Origin: Massilia terrae | GTDB lineage: Bacteria > Pseudomonadota > Gammaproteobacteria > Burkholderiales > Burkholderiaceae_D | DNA: 64,000 nt | Assembly (NCBI RefSeq): GCF_024753145.1 | Contig: NZ_JANUGU010000003.1 | Span: 248,001 to 312,000, forward strand | Direction: 5' to 3' | Shown: one piece after another, positions 1-11,700 of the stretch | How the letters are laid out: the number at the start of each line of letters is the position of its first letter | Numbering within the stretch: position 1 is the stretch's first letter | The notes under the pieces: model-generated | The model's database searches: none | What the model was told of the DNA's origin: nothing | Seen by the model: only the letters and a program-made list of their open reading frames with translations | Position numbers and translations under genes: made by a program

Positions 1-132
1 GCGTTCAGCCTGCTCGCCTTCGTGCTGGTCCATGTGTTCGAGGTGATCGTCACGGGCCTCTGGAACAACCTGCGTTCGATGGTGACCGGGAAGTACCGGC
101 TGCCGGCCGACCGCCACGAGGCCGGATCATGA
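1..132 (+). CDS. Cytochrome b-type membrane subunit, C-terminal fragment
   Basis: This is the last 43 codons of a gene that begins before the window. The visible residues form one hydrophobic helix containing a histidine (LVHVFEVIVTGLWNNLRS) followed by a polar tail, as at the end of di-heme cytochrome b561/thiosulfate-reductase-type membrane subunits. Its stop codon overlaps the start of the next gene (ATGA), so the two are translationally coupled. I infer that it anchors and exchanges electrons with the exported molybdopterin protein encoded next. The family call rests on the short visible part plus the partner gene. Confidence 0.6.
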   Translation, partial: AFSLLAFVLVHVFEVIVTGLWNNLRSMVTGKYRLPADRHEAGS

Positions 133-890
133 GCATCGGCCGCCGCGCTTTTCTCCTTGCCGGCGCCGGCTTGCTGGGCGGCTGCGACCGCCTGTCCGAC
201 AGCGCCTCGTTCACCGCGATGCTGCGCCAGGCGCAGTTCCTCAGCCGCTGGGCCCAGAACCACGTGACCGGAGCCGGCGCGCTGGCGCAGGAATTCGGCG
301 AGGACGAAGTCAGCGGCGAATTCCGCAGCAACGGCACCAGCATGCCCGACAGCGCGATCTACCGCGGCCTGGTGGCGAACGGCTTTCACGACTGGTTGCT
401 GCAGGTGGACGGCGCGGTGCGCCAGCCCTTGCAGCTGAATCTCGCGCAGCTGAAGATGCTGCCGCCGCGCACCCAGGTCACGCGCCACGACTGCGTGGAA
501 GGCTGGAGCGTGATCGGCAAGTGGACCGGCGTGCAGCTGGCGCGCGTGCTGAACCTGGCCGGGCCGCTGCCCCGCGCCCGCTTCGTCGTGTTCCACTGCG
601 CCGATCCGATGGACGGTTCGGACCAGACCGCGCCGCTGTCGACCTACTACGAAAGCATCGACCTGGCCGAGGCCTACCATCCGCAAACCATCCTCGCCTA
701 CGGGTTGAACGACGCGCCGCTGCCGGTCGCCAACGGGGCGCCGCTGCGCCTGCGGGTCGAGCGCCAGCTGGGCTACAAGCAGGCCAAGTACCTGATGCGC
801 ATCGAGCTGGTGGATCGCCTCGACGGCATCCGCGGCGGCAAGGGCGGCTACTGGGAAGACCTCGGCTACGAGTGGTATGCCGGCATCTGA
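129..890 (+). CDS. Molybdopterin-dependent oxidoreductase (sulfite-oxidase fold), Tat-exported lipoprotein
   Basis: The 253-residue product starts with a twin-arginine pair (residues 5-6) in a hydrophobic segment ending in a lipobox-like LLGGC (Cys19), suggesting Tat export and possible lipidation. Residues 85-240 match the oxidoreductase molybdopterin-binding domain. Cys122 in RHDCVEGWSVIGKWTGV is the position expected to bind molybdenum. The start overlaps the stop of the upstream cytochrome b gene by ATGA, so the pair probably forms a periplasmic molybdoenzyme with a membrane electron-transfer partner, in the manner of MsrPQ-like or SorA/YedY-type systems. The substrate cannot be read from the sequence. 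Confidence 0.82.
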   Translation: MSIGRRAFLLAGAGLLGGCDRLSDSASFTAMLRQAQFLSRWAQNHVTGAGALAQEFGEDEVSGEFRSNGTSMPDSAIYRGLVANGFHDWLLQVDGAVRQPLQLNLAQLKMLPPRTQVTRHDCVEGWSVIGKWTGVQLARVLNLAGPLPRARFVVFHCADPMDGSDQTAPLSTYYESIDLAEAYHPQTILAYGLNDAPLPVANGAPLRLRVERQLGYKQAKYLMRIELVDRLDGIRGGKGGYWEDLGYEWYAGI

Positions 891-941
891 GCATTATCCT
901 TGTGATAACATCCGTGCCATCTTGTCACGGTAAGGATGAGC

Positions 942-1442
942 ATGACCACCAAGTTGATGCGCGCGCTGCCGCTGGCCGCCGCCCTGCTGGCCCCTGCCTG
1001 GGCGCTGGCCGAACCGAGCGCGATCTACATCGTCCGCCATGCGGAGAAAGGGCTTGAAAGCAAAGACCCGGACCTGACCGCGACCGGCCGCCAGCGCGCC
1101 CTGAATCTCGCCACCATGCTGCGCAAGGCCGGCATCAGCCACGTGTTCAGCACGCCGACCGCGCGCACCCGCCAAACCGCCGAGCCGGTGGCCGTCGACA
1201 GCCACGTGGCATTGGCCGCTTACGACCCGCGCAATCCGCAGGCGCTGGTGGACCAGGTGCGCGCGCTCGACGGCGCGGTGCTGGTGGTCGGCCATTCGAA
1301 TACCGTGCCGGACCTGGTGCGCCTGTTCGGCGGCGCCGAGGCCGACAAGGAAATTCCGGACAGTGAATACAGCCGCCTGTACCAACTGACGCCCGGGCCG
1401 GACGGCCAGATGCGCACGGTCAGGCTGACGTCCCTGCCGTAA
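942..1442 (+). CDS. Exported histidine phosphatase family protein
   Basis: The protein has a signal peptide (residues 1-23, ending ALA) followed by the catalytic VRHAEKG motif of the histidine phosphatase/phosphoglycerate mutase superfamily (phosphohistidine around residue 33). A second conserved histidine lies in VVGHSNTVPD. At about 166 residues it is a minimal single-domain member. The ATG at 942 was preferred to the one at 936 because the AAGG ribosome-binding site at 932-935 leaves no spacing for the earlier codon. It follows the molybdoenzyme gene by about 50 bases. The substrate is unknown. Confidence 0.8.
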   Translation: MTTKLMRALPLAAALLAPAWALAEPSAIYIVRHAEKGLESKDPDLTATGRQRALNLATMLRKAGISHVFSTPTARTRQTAEPVAVDSHVALAAYDPRNPQALVDQVRALDGAVLVVGHSNTVPDLVRLFGGAEADKEIPDSEYSRLYQLTPGPDGQMRTVRLTSLP

Positions 1443-1554
1443 GCATGGGTAAGCGATCCGCAGTCGTTGTTGACGCGCAACCTTTAGTTCACAGAAGCAT
1501 GCAACTCGGGTAGATTTGTGAAAAATCCGTTAACGCGAATAGACAAATTGACAA

Positions 1555-2748
1555 ATGGACCTGTCCCAGCAGCGCTTTGACCGACTCGTCAACCTCACCT
1601 ACGACACGCTGGACAACAAGCAGGCGTGGAGCGCCCTGATCGCGTGCCTGAACGAGGCGCTGGACACCCGCGCCGTGCACCTGCTCGCCTTCGACAAGGC
1701 GCAGGGCGCGCTGTCGTACAGCGAGGGCGCGGACATGGCGGCGCAGATCGACATGGACTACATCCGCCGCTACCAGTACATCGATCCGCGCGTGCAGAGG
1801 ATGCACGCGCAGGGCGAAAACGAGTGGATGCACTGCCACGAGCATTTCGACGAGGCCTTCGTCGCCAACGATCCCTTCTACCAGGAGTTCCTGCTGCCGA
1901 ACGACGCGCGCTACCTGTCCGCGTTCAAGCTGGTGGCGAACGACGACGCGTCGGTGCTGATGGCCCTGCTGCGGCGGCCAAAGGACGGCCCGCTGCCGCG
2001 CGAGGCGATCGACTTCCTCGACCGCCTGCGGCCGCACCTGACGCGCGCCTGCCGCATCGGCATGCGGCATTTCGTGTATTCGACCCAGGCGCTGGTCGGC
2101 CATGCGCTGGTCGACAAGATGAACCAGCCGGTGCTGCTGATCACGCCGGAGGGCAAGGTCGCGCACCAGAACGCCGCCGCGCGCCGGCTGCTGGAATCAA
2201 GCAAGCTGCTGCGGGTGGTGGACGGGCACCTGAAGCTGCCCGAGCCCTACCAGCGCGCCTTTTACGACCGCTGCGCCGAACTCGAAGACGAGGTGCGCTT
2301 TGCCGGCGCGCCGGGCTGCGACCCGGGCTACAGCGCGCTGCACCTGGCGAGCGAGCCGGGCGCGCCGGCGGACAGCATGTACGGCTTCTTCACCACGCTG
2401 CTGCCGGAACAGGTGATGAGCAGCTTCGGCATCCGCCCGCTGGTGATCCTGTTCCTGTACCATCCGCAGTCGGCCGAACACGTGGACAGCACGCTGCTGT
2501 CGGCCGCGTTCGGACTGTCGCAGGCCGAATGCCGGGTCGCGCTGCTGCTGGCCGACGGCATGCCGCTCAAGTCCATCGCCGATACGCTCGGCGTGCAGTA
2601 CGACACCGTGCGCAAACAGCTGGCGTCGATCTACCAGAAGACCGCCACCAACCGCCAGCCGGAACTGGTGCGCCTGCTGCTGCGCCTGCCCTCGGCGCCG
2701 CTGCCGCCGGCGGTCCAGCCCATCGCGCTGCCGGGCCGGCGCGCCTGA
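1555..2748 (+). CDS. LuxR-type helix-turn-helix transcriptional regulator
   Basis: The 397-residue cytosolic protein has a long N-terminal region (about 1-310) without recognisable receiver features. A LuxR/GerE-type DNA-binding domain follows at about 315-380 (GLSQAECRVALLLADGMPLKSIADTLGV, then a recognition-helix region YDTVRKQLASIYQKT). This is the layout of the unclassified helix-turn-helix regulators common in Burkholderiales, whose N-terminus probably senses a ligand. There is no obvious Shine-Dalgarno ahead of the ATG; the upstream 110 bases are AT-rich and probably hold the promoter. The gene is convergent with the giant gene and does not obviously regulate it. Confidence 0.82.
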   Translation: MDLSQQRFDRLVNLTYDTLDNKQAWSALIACLNEALDTRAVHLLAFDKAQGALSYSEGADMAAQIDMDYIRRYQYIDPRVQRMHAQGENEWMHCHEHFDEAFVANDPFYQEFLLPNDARYLSAFKLVANDDASVLMALLRRPKDGPLPREAIDFLDRLRPHLTRACRIGMRHFVYSTQALVGHALVDKMNQPVLLITPEGKVAHQNAAARRLLESSKLLRVVDGHLKLPEPYQRAFYDRCAELEDEVRFAGAPGCDPGYSALHLASEPGAPADSMYGFFTTLLPEQVMSSFGIRPLVILFLYHPQSAEHVDSTLLSAAFGLSQAECRVALLLADGMPLKSIADTLGVQYDTVRKQLASIYQKTATNRQPELVRLLLRLPSAPLPPAVQPIALPGRRA

Positions 2749-2757
2749 GAAAATAGA

Positions 2758-2787
2758 CCGCCGTTCCCGCGCAGGCCGGAACGACGG
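2758..2787. repeat. REP-like hairpin between convergent genes
   Basis: An imperfect palindrome (CCGCCGTTCCCG...CCGGAACGACGG) fills the 47-base gap between the convergent regulator and giant gene. It belongs to the dispersed REP-like family seen elsewhere in the window and may act as a transcript barrier in both directions. Confidence 0.6.
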
Positions 2788-2795
2788 TATTTCGC

Positions 2796-5700
2796 TTACG
2801 CCGCCGGCACGCCGATCAGCTTGGCCGCCGTCAGTTCGGCCGTCTCCTGCAGGTGGTTGCCGTTCAGGTCAGTCCAGATCGTGACCTGGACCTTCTCCAC
2901 GTTCTTCAGGTAGTCGGTCTCGCTGCCAGCGTTCACCTTGAACAGGTAGCCCGCGTTGTATGCCGCCAGGTCGGCGCCGGTCGACTGCGCGTTCAGGGCC
3001 ACCAGCTGCACCGCATCGGCCGCCGCCTGGCTGGCGACGAACACTTCCAGCACGTCCACCGCCGCCGCGCCCGAAGGATCGGTGCCGCCGTTCGCGCCGC
3101 CGTCGATGTAGTTGACGCCGGCGCCGGTCACGAAGTGGTCGCCGAACGCGGTGCCGCTGACGGTGTCGCCGCCGCCATGGGTCTGGATGTCGGCGCCGCG
3201 TCCCAGTTCGGCCATCAGCGCTTTCACCTGGTTCGACAAGGCCGCATCGGCGCTGAAGGTCTCGCCGTGCAGGCTGCCGCTCACCGTCGCCAGCCATGGC
3301 AGCGTGGACAGCTTGGCGCCGGTGGTGTCGAGGGTCGGGTCGACGAAGGCGCGCACCGTCTCGGCAACCGTGACGCCGATCTGCACCGTGGTGCTCATAT
3401 AGCTCGCGATGTTCTGCTCATCGGCGAGCTTCCACTGCAGCGTCACAGATGCGCCGGGCGCCGCGCCGGCATTGGTGTAAGCGATGCCATGCAGCGCGCG
3501 GTTGACCAGGCCCTGCGTCGCGGCGTCGCTGAAATGGATCACCAGGCTGCCGCCCGATTGGTCGACCGTGCCGATCGCGGTGCCGCCCACGCTCAGCACG
3601 TGGTTGGCGAAGCTGACTTCACCGCTGGCCACGAACACGTCGTCCGCACTGGCGCCGCCCTGGCGGGCGATGTTCAGCGAGGCGTAGGCGTAGTTGCCCT
3701 GCCCCGCCAGCTCGGCGTCGTACAGCGCGCCGTTAAAGGCCAGCAGTGCCGGATGCAGCCCGTCGGCCTGGACGTTGAAGGGCAGCGAGTTGGCATACGG
3801 CGTGCCGAAGGTCGAGTCCAGGCTGCCGTCCATGTTCAGGCGCACCAGCGCCATGCTGGCGTCGGCGTCGACATTGAAGCTCGATATGCCCAGCACCACC
3901 AGCTTGCCGTTGACCAGCGCGAGACCGGCGGCGCGGTTGTCCATTCCTTGCAGCGCGAGCGCCACCACGCCGTGGTTGCCGAAACCGCTGTCGAGCGAGC
4001 CGTCGGCGTTCAGGCGGGTGACGGTCAGCGCGCCGCCGTTGGCGGTGCCGCCGCTCCAGCCGGCGGTGACGATCTTTCCGTCGTCCTGCACCAGCATGTA
4101 CTGGCCGCGATCCACCGCGCCGCTCTGGTGCAGCACCACCTTGCCGCCGCTGCCGAAGCTGGTGTCGACGCTGCCGTCGGCGTTGAAGCGCGCCAGCGCC
4201 AGGTCGGCGGCGGCGCCGTTGAACGCGTCGCCGGCAAGCAGGATTTTGCCGTCGCCTTGCACCACCACCGAGTAGGCACGGTCGTCGCCCGTCCCCACCG
4301 GCAGCAGCACCTTGCCGCCGCTGCCGAAGCTGGTGTCGAGCGAGCCGTCGGCGTTCACGCGTACCAGGGCGAAGTCGAGGTCGGACGCGCCGGCCGCGGT
4401 CCCGGCCAGCAGCAGCTTGCCGTCGCCCTGCAGCACGGCGGCGGAAGCGCGGTCGATGCCGGCGGACGCCGCCACCACCAGCGTACCGGTGCCGTTGAAG
4501 GCCGTATCGAGCTGGCCGCTGGCGGTGAGGCGCACGGCCGCCATGTCGCCGCCGCTGGCGCTGCCGGCGTTACCGGCAACGACAATCTTGCCGTCGGCCT
4601 GCACCATCAGCTTGGTCGGCGTATCGCTGCCCGCGCCGAGCGAGACGATGGCCGCGCCGTTGGTGCCGAAGCTGCCGTCGACCGTGCCGTCGGCGTTCAG
4701 GCGCACCACCTTGAAGTCGGCGCCCGGCGCCCACGTCGACGACACCGCCATCAGTACCTTGCCGTCCGCGAGCACCACCGGCGGTGCGATCACCGAGCCG
4801 AAGCTGACCGGCAGCAGCACCATGCCGCCCGAGCCGAAGCTGGTGTCAAGCGAACCGTCCGGATTGTGACGCGCCAGCGCGGTGGTGTAGTTGTCGCCGT
4901 TCGCGACCATGTCCATCAGCGACAGTGTCAGCATGCGGCCATCCGCCATCGTGGCCAGGCCGGTCGGCGTGAAGTCGAAGCCGGCCCGGATCAGCGCCAC
5001 GCCCGCCGGCGCACCGGCGAAGCTCGGCGGGCTGTCCGGCACCAGCGTGATCATGCGGCCGAAGGTCACTTCGTTTGCATCGGTTCCATAGTCGCGCTGA
5101 CCGTTGTGGTTCAGGTCATTCCAGATCATCACGCGCACGTCCTCGATGTTCTTGACGTAGTCGATCTCGCTGGTCCCGTTGGCGATCTTGAAGCGGTAGC
5201 CCTCGGCGTAGGCAGCGCCGTCTGCGCCGCTCATGTCCGCGGTCAGTGCTGTCGACGTGACGGCATCGGCTTCGGCCTGGCTGGACACCATCATCTCGAG
5301 CACATCGCGCGCCTGGTTGCCGGACGCGTTGCCCGGCAGGTTGGCGCCGCCATCGGCCTTGTTGACGCCCTTGCCCAGGTTGATGTTGTCGGCGTAGTCG
5401 CTGCCGACCACGACGTCGTTGCCGTCGCCCATATCGATCCAGGCGCCGGCCTTGTACTGCCCCATCAACGCGCGGGTGGCCGCCGACACGTTGGCGCTGA
5501 CGCTGAAGCTGTCGTCGCCGGGACCACCGTAGGCCCAGGCCATCTGCGGGAGCGTGTTCAAGGTCGAATTCGGCGTCACTTCGTCCACGACCAGCGAGAA
5601 CGGGATGCGGCCGTACCAGCTCATCTCGCTGCCTTCGCGCTGGCCGTTGTGGTTGGCGTCGGTCCAGTTCCAGATGTTGGCCACCTCGATGTTCTTCACG

Positions 5701-8700
5701 TAGTCGATCTCGGCGCCGGCCATGATCTTGTACGTGTAGCCTGCCGCGAAGGCGGCGGCGTCGGTGGCGTCGCTCATGCCGGTGGTGAGCTTGAGCGAGC
5801 TCACCGTGGTGCCCGGCGCGACGTAGATGTCGAGTTCATCGCGCGCCATCACGCCGTTCGGGTTGGTGCCGCCGTTGGCGCCGCCGTCGGCGTAGTTGGT
5901 GCCGCGCCCAAGTTCGACGGTATCGCCCCAGGCCGAGCCGACGAAGGTGTCGTTGCCGTCGCCCAGGCTGGCCCACACGCCGCGTCCGTACTGGTCCATC
6001 AGCGTACGCGTCGCGGCGCTGACGTCGGTGGCGACGTTGAAGCTGTCGTTGCCGTACCAGCCGTTGGCCCAGGCGAAGTTCCATGCGTCCTTCAGCGGGT
6101 GGCCGGCGGTGTCCTTGGTGGCGTCGGTCGGGCTGACCGGGAGCTCGTTCACCGACAGCACCAGCGACTCGCCGCGGGCGTAGACCGTCTCGCCGCTCTG
6201 GCGCAGGCCGTCGTCGTTGGAGTCGGTCCAGGTGAAGATGTTGACCTGCTCGATATTCTTCAGGTAGTCGATCTCGGCGCCATTGGTCACCTTGACGTCG
6301 TAGCCGGCGTCGAAGGCGGTCTTATCGGCGCCGGTCGCAGTCGCGTCCAGCTTGACCACGGTGACCGCATCGGCCGCGGCCTGGCTAGTGGCGTAGACAT
6401 TGACGATGTCCTTGCCGGCCGTGCCGTTCAGTGTGCCGGCCTGCGCGCCGCCATCGACCTTGTTGGTGCCGGCGCCGAGGACGAACAGGTCGCTGTAGCC
6501 GGTGCCGGTGACGTTGTTGTCGCCCGGCCCCATGTCGTAGTAGCCGCCGTGCTTGTACTGGTCCATCACCGCGAGCTGCGCGGCCGAGAAGCCGGTCGCG
6601 CTGTCGAAGCTGTCGGCTGCCGCGGTGCCGTTCACCACGCCCGGATAGGTCAGCGTCGCCAGCGGCGTGCCATCAGGCGCGTTGGCCGGATTGTTGACCG
6701 AAGCGACCTTCTCGTACACGCGCATCCCGATCTGCACGGTGGTGCTGCCGGTGGCCGACAATGCGCCGCCGGTGCCCTGCGCGCCGCTGTTCCCGTCCGA
6801 GAAGGTCCAGTCCATGATGACCGAGGACGGCGGCGTGGCGCTGGTGTTGGCGTAGCCGATGCCGTGCATGACGCGATTGACCAGGCCCTGGGTGGCGGCG
6901 GCGGTGAAGGTCAGCGTCAGCGTGCCGGCGTTTTCCGTGCCCGTGGCGACAATGACGGTCCCGATCATCAGGTTGCCATTGTCGTCGGCGGTCAGCTCGT
7001 TGACCGGGAAGTAAGTGTCGTCCGCGCTGGCGCCGCCGTGGCGCGCGAAGGTCAGCGTGGCGCCGGCGTAGCTGCCGGCCTTGGAAAGCTCGGCATCGAA
7101 GATCGATACGTTGGCGTCCAGCGCGACCGGATGGATGCCGTCGCCCTTCACCGTCCCGCCCAGCGAGGACGGGTTGCTCACGCCGAAGGTGGCGTCCGGC
7201 GTGCCGTCCGCGTTCAGGCGCAGGATGAAATTACTGGTGTCGTATTTGCCGTCATTGACGCTGCTGCCGAACACCACAATCTTGTCGCCTACCAGCGCCA
7301 GCGAATTGGGCTGCTCGGAGATGCCGTGCACCGTCGTCTTGGCGACGCCGCCGCTGCCGAAGCTGGTGTCGAGCGTGCCGTCGGCGTTGTAGCGCAGCAC
7401 CGCGACCTGGCCATTCATGCTCGACGAATTGAAGCCGCTGTCGGACAGTACGAGGATCTTGCCGTCGGCCTGCACCTTCATCGCCACCAGGTTGTCGTTG
7501 AAATTGCTCAGGTGGGTCTTGACCACGCCGGCCGTGCCGAAGGTGGTGTCGGCGCTGCCGTCGGCGTTCAGGCGCACCAGCGCCGGATCCCAATCGGTGG
7601 TCGAGTCGGCGCCGGTCCTGGCGTACCCGCCCAGCAGGATCTTGCCGCTCGCGAGTACCTCGACGGTGGTCGCCAGGTTGGCGCCGGGGCCGATCGGCAT
7701 CAGCACCTTGCCGCCGCTGCCGAAGGTGGTGTCGAGCGTGCCGTCGGCATTCATGCGCACCACCGCGACTTCGTTGACGCTGCCGTTCGGCGCGAAGCCC
7801 GCCAGCACCAGTTTGCCGTCGGCCTGCACCGCGACCGCGTTGGCGGCGGCGTTGCCGGCGCCGAGCGACAGGGTGAATTTGCCGCTGCTGTTGAAGGAGG
7901 TGTCGAGCGAACCGTCCGCGTTCAGGCGCACCACGGCGAGGTCGCGGCCGGTGGCCGATTCGGTGTTCCCGACCATGACGATCTTGCCGCTGCCGTCGAC
8001 CAGGATCTTGCGCAGCGACTCGGCGCCGCTGCCCAGCGAGACCGTGGTCGAGCCACTGGCGCCGAAGGTGGTGTCGACGCTGCCGTCCGCATTCATACGC
8101 AGCACGCGGAAGTCGGCCGTGGCGCCATAGGTCGAGACGCCGACCAGCAGCTTGCCGCCGGAGAGTTCGAGCGGCGCCGCGACGCTGCCGTACGAGGTCG
8201 GGATCTGCACGCGCCCGCTGCCGCCGCCGAAGCTGGTGTCGACGCTGCCGTCGGCGTTGGCGCGGGTCAGGTAGATCATGTAGTCGGCGCCGGGCGTGGT
8301 GCCGTAGGACACCGTCAGCAGCTTGCCGCTGGCGAGCGCGATGCCGCCCAGCGCGCCGTAATCGGCGCCGAAATCGCTGACCGCGACGCCGGCAGGCACG
8401 CCGGTGAAGGTCGGCGCGGTGTTGGGCGCGACCGGCGGCGTGGTGAGGTCGATCGAACGCGCGAAGGTGACCTCGTTGGCCGGATCCGTGCTGGATGCGA
8501 AGTCGGGCAGTCCGTTGCCGTTCTTGTCGGTCCAGATCTGGATGTTGACCTGCTCGATGTTCTTCACGTAGTCGGTCGAGACGCTGCCGTTGACCACCTT
8601 GTGCGTGTAGCCGTCGGCATAGGCCTGGCCATCGGCGCCGGTCATGTCGGCGGTCAGCTTGGTGACGGCGACCGCGTCGGCCGCGGCCTGGTCGGCTACC

Positions 8701-11700
8701 AGCAGCTCGAGCGTGTCGCGCGCGGCGTGGCCGGTGGTGTCGGTGCCCTGGTTGGCGCCGCCGTCGATGTGCTTCACGCCGGCGCCGGCGCGGATATAGT
8801 CGCCCCAGTTGGAGCCGACGACGGTGTCGTTGCCGGCGCGGGTGTCGACGAACACGCCACGGCCCACCTGCGCCATCAGCGCGCGGGTGGCGGCGGTGAC
8901 GTCGGTCGCGGCGTTGAAGGTGTCGTTGCCGTTTGTGCCCTCGCCCCAGGCCAGCTGGCCGTAGGTGGACAGGAGGTTGCCGCCGCTGTCGCGCGTCGGG
9001 TCGGTGGTGCTGACGCTGACCTCGTCCACCAGCATCGACAGCGCGATGCGATGGTGGTACTGGACCTCGCCGTTGTCGCGCACGCCGTTGCTGTTGGCGT
9101 CGGTCCAGGCGTTGACGTTGACGACCTCGATGCCCTTCACGTAGTCGATCTCGGCGCCAGCCATGACCTTCCAGGTGTAGCCGGCCGAATAGGCGGCGGC
9201 GTCGGTGGCGTCGCTCATCCCGGCGGTCAGCGCGACCACGCTGACCTTGCCGGCGTCGGCTGCCGCCACGGTCACGTTGAGCTGGTCGCGCGGCTGGCCA
9301 CCCCACGGATTGCTGCCGCCGTTGGCGCCGCCGTCCACGTAGTTGGTGCCGGTGCCCATGTCAAACCAGTCGGCGTAGGCCGAGCCGACCGCGGTGTCGT
9401 TCCCCGCGCCCGTGTTCACCCATACACCGCGGCCGTACTGGTCCATCAGCGCGCGGGTCGCGGCGCTGACGTCGGTGGCGGCGTTGAAGCTGTCGTTGCC
9501 GTTCCAGCCATTGGCCCAGGCAAAGGCAGAGTAGGTCGAGAGCGGCGTGCCGCCGTTATCCTTGGTCGGATCGGTGGCGCTCTGGACGATCTCGTTCACG
9601 CCCAGCACCAGCTGCACGCCGCGCGAGAAGGTGGACTCGTTCGACTGGCGCAGGCCGTCGCCGTTGGCGTCGGTCCATTGGAAGATGTTGACCTGCTCGA
9701 CGTTCTTCAGGTAGTCGATCTCGCCGCCGTTGACCACTTTGACGTCGTAGCCGGCGTCGAACGCGGCCTTGTCGGCGCCGGTCGCGCTGGCATCCAGCTT
9801 GACCACGCTGACCGCATCGGCCGCGGCCTTGCTGGTCGCGTAGACGTTGACGATGTCCTTGCCCGCCGCGCCGTTCAGCGTGCCGGCGTTGGCGCCGCCA
9901 TCGACCTTGTTGGTGCCGCCGCCGAGGATGAACAGGTCGCTGTAGCCGGTGCCGGTGACGGTGTCGTCGCCCGGCCCCATATCGAAGAACGCACCGTGCT
10001 TGTACTGGTCCATCACCGCGCGCTGGGCCGCGGAGAAGCCGGTAGCGCTGTCGAAGGTATCGGCTGCGGCGGTGCCGTTCACGACGCCGGGATAGTTGAG
10101 GTTTGCGAGGAGGGTACCGTCCGGCGCGGTGTCGGGGTTGGTGACCGAGTGCAGCTTCTCGTACACCTGCATCCCGATCTGCACGGTCGTACTGCCGGTA
10201 GCCGACAAGGGGTGGCTTGCAGTCCCGTCGGAGAATGCCCAGTCGATCGTGACCGACGACGGCGGCGTGCTGCTGGCGTTGGTATAGCCGATGCCATGCA
10301 AAGCGCGGTTGACCAGGCCCTGGGTGGCGTTGGTGTTGAAGGTGACGGTCAGCGTGCCTGCGGACTGGGTCACGGTGCCGATCACGATGGTCCCGATGAT
10401 CACGTTGCCGGTAGCGTCGACAGTAACCTCGCCCACCGGGCGGAACACGTCTTCGGCATTGGCGCCGCCATGGCGCGCCAGGGTCAGCGTGGCCCCCGCA
10501 TAGTTGTCGCCCGAGGCCAGCTCATAGTCGTAGATGGCCGCGTTGGCGTCCAGCGCCACCGGGTGGATGCCATCGACCTTGATGGTGCCGCCGAGCGAAG
10601 TCGGATTGTTCACGCCAAAGGTCGTGTCAGGCGTTCCGTTCGCGTTCAGGCGGACGATCACATTGCTGGTGTCGAAATTGGTGTCATTGACGCTGCTGCC
10701 GAACACCACGATCTTGTCGCCGACCAGGGCCAGCGAATTGGGCTGTTCCGCAATGCCGTGGATCGTTATCTTGGCGACTCCGTTGTTGCCGAAGCTGGTG
10801 TCCAGAGTGCCGTCGGCGTTGTAGCGCAGGACCGCCACCTTGCCGTTCATGCTCGACGCGTTGTAGCCGGTGTCGGACAGCATGACGATCTTGCCGTCGG
10901 CCTGCACCTTCATCGCCAGCACGTTGTCGTTGAAGTCGCTCAGGTGGGTCTTGACCACGCCGCCGGTGCCGAAGCTGGCATCGGCGCTGCCGTCGGCATT
11001 CAGGCGCACCAGCGCCGCATCCCAGTCGGTGCTGGCATCGGCGCCGGTCCTGGCATACCCGCCCAGCAGGATCTTGCCGCTCGCGAGCACTTCGACCGTG
11101 GTGGCGAGGTTGGCGCCAGGGCCGATCGGCATCAGCACCTTGCCGCCGCTGCCAAAGGTCGTGTCGAGCGTGCCGTCGGCGTTCAGGCGCACCACCGCGA
11201 CCTCATTGAGGCTGCCGTTGGGTGCATAACCCGCCAGCACCAGCTTGCCGTCCGCCTGCACCGCGACCGCGTTGGCGACGGCATTGCCGCTGCCGAGCGA
11301 CAGGGTGAACTTGCCGCTGCCGTTGAAGGTATTATCGAGCGAACCGTCCGCGTTCAGGCGCACTACCGCGAGGTCACGGCCGGTGGCCGATTCGGTGTTC
11401 CCGACCATCAGGATCTTGCCGCTGCCGTCGACCAGGATCTTGCGCAGAGAATCCGCGCCGCTGCCGAACGAGACCGTGGTCGAGCCATTGGTGCCGAAGG
11501 TGGTGTCGACGCCGCCGTCGGCACTCAAGCGCAGGACACGGAAATCGCCCGTGCTGCCATAGGTCGAGACGCCGACCAGCAGCTTGCCGCCGGAGAGTTC
11601 GAGCGCTGTCGCCGTGGTGCCGAACGAGGTCGGGACCAGCACACGGCCGGTGCCGCCGCCGAAGCTAGTGTCGATGCTGCCGTCGGCGTTGGCGCGGGTC

